A DNA stretch of 64,000 nucleotides from Hippophae tibetana. Taxonomy: Eukaryota; Streptophyta; Magnoliopsida; Rosales; Elaeagnaceae. The stretch's first letter is position 1; every line of letters begins with the position of its first letter. The position numbers were made by a program, and so were the translations under genes. Shown in pieces: positions 63,901-64,000 of the stretch. Location: contig CM072811.1 of the NCBI GenBank assembly GCA_037013495.1, positions 23,835,659-23,899,658 on the forward strand, read 5' to 3'. Under the pieces are notes generated by a model. That model saw only the letters and a program-made list of their open reading frames with translations. It searched no databases and was not told where the DNA came from.

Positions 63901-64000
63901 TAAATAGACCTATTGGTCTTCATTTGTATTCATCCTTGGGAATTCTTATAATCTTGTAAGATAAACTCTCTCTAGAGCAATACAAATAATTCTTTACAAA
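60922..64000 (+). mobile_element. Ty3/Gypsy chromovirus-like fossil, LTR to LTR, runs off the window
   Basis: It begins TGTTACGTCCC at 60922 inside the Copia integrase. LTR sequence occupies about 60922-61258, then gag, the knuckle CFICDGLHWARECP (about 61960-62000), the protease region (about 62130-62400) and reverse transcriptase (about 62700-63470, with YLDDIVIY at 63199-63225 and GLVNYYRRS at the end). A second LTR starts at about 63481. The two LTR parts differ at about 5-6% of shared positions, so the insertion is a few million years old at usual plant rates. It is broken. It is the same family as 13963-16850 but in the opposite orientation. Confidence 0.93.
63666..63910 (+). promoter_or_regulatory. 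LTR promoter: heat-shock-element-like arrays and TATA box
   Basis: GAATATTCTAGAA at 63668-63680 is a perfect three-unit GAA/TTC array with two-base gaps. TTCTAGAAC with a further GAA follows at 63843-63857, about 45 bases before CTATAAATAG (about 63898-63908). The matching perfect array in the left LTR is at 61118-61130. The arrangement fits an inducible U3 promoter; activity is inferred. Confidence 0.5.

Noticed and set aside
1-64000. tRNA, rRNA or snoRNA genes
   Set aside because: No cloverleaf with A/B boxes or rRNA-like stretch was recognised by eye; a covariance-model scan could still find a small one.

Overview
This window looks like nuclear DNA from a flowering plant, most likely a eudicot. 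It is very AT-rich, carries degenerate plant-type telomere repeats (TTTAGGG), and is filled with Ty1/Copia and Ty3/Gypsy LTR-retrotransposon fossils with plant-type tRNA-Met primer sites. I see one convincing host gene. I see no rRNA, tRNA, CRISPR or bacterial features. The species cannot be named from the sequence.

The host gene is GPN2 (Arabidopsis name QQT1), a GPN-loop GTPase, on the + strand from 10208 to 31326 in ten coding exons. They join to an uninterrupted 301-residue protein with the P-loop, GPN, DFPGQ and SKID motifs. Two features stand out. Intron 7 is about 18.2 kb and is a nest of LTR-element fossils. Intron 9 begins with ATATCC and ends with AC, with a branch-site match 13 bases before the end, so it reads as a minor-spliceosome (U12-type) AT-AC intron.

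Layout: 1-9500 is AT-rich upstream DNA with a telomere-repeat minisatellite between short inverted repeats (1132-2320), an unidentified coding remnant (3340-4420, minus), a tripled dispersed repeat (6165-7530), a Copia scrap (7530-8115) and a partial MITE (8845-9010). 9500-31330 is GPN2. Inside intron 7, left to right, are a palindromic MITE, a Gypsy gag-type scrap, a chromovirus-like Gypsy, a Tat-like Gypsy split by a Copia that has both LTRs, and an older Copia with its 5' LTR near the intron end. 31330-35220 is AT-rich with one long-TIR MITE. 35220-46480 is a second Tat-like Gypsy abutting another Copia, followed by a second gag-type scrap. 46480-58720 is AT-rich, with retroelement non-coding pieces, primer-site-like motifs, microsatellites and two minisatellites. 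58725-64000 is a Copia remnant cut by a chromovirus-like Gypsy whose second LTR runs off the window.

Four of the five orientable retroelement fossils in intron 7 lie antisense to GPN2, and the gene still reads as intact. The chromovirus-like Gypsy LTRs are packed with TTC/GAA arrays that match heat-shock elements, close to a TATA box. That gives a testable idea of heat-responsive LTRs, one of them inside a housekeeping GTPase gene. I found no wholly new system; these two points (the U12 intron and the heat-element LTRs) are the best leads.
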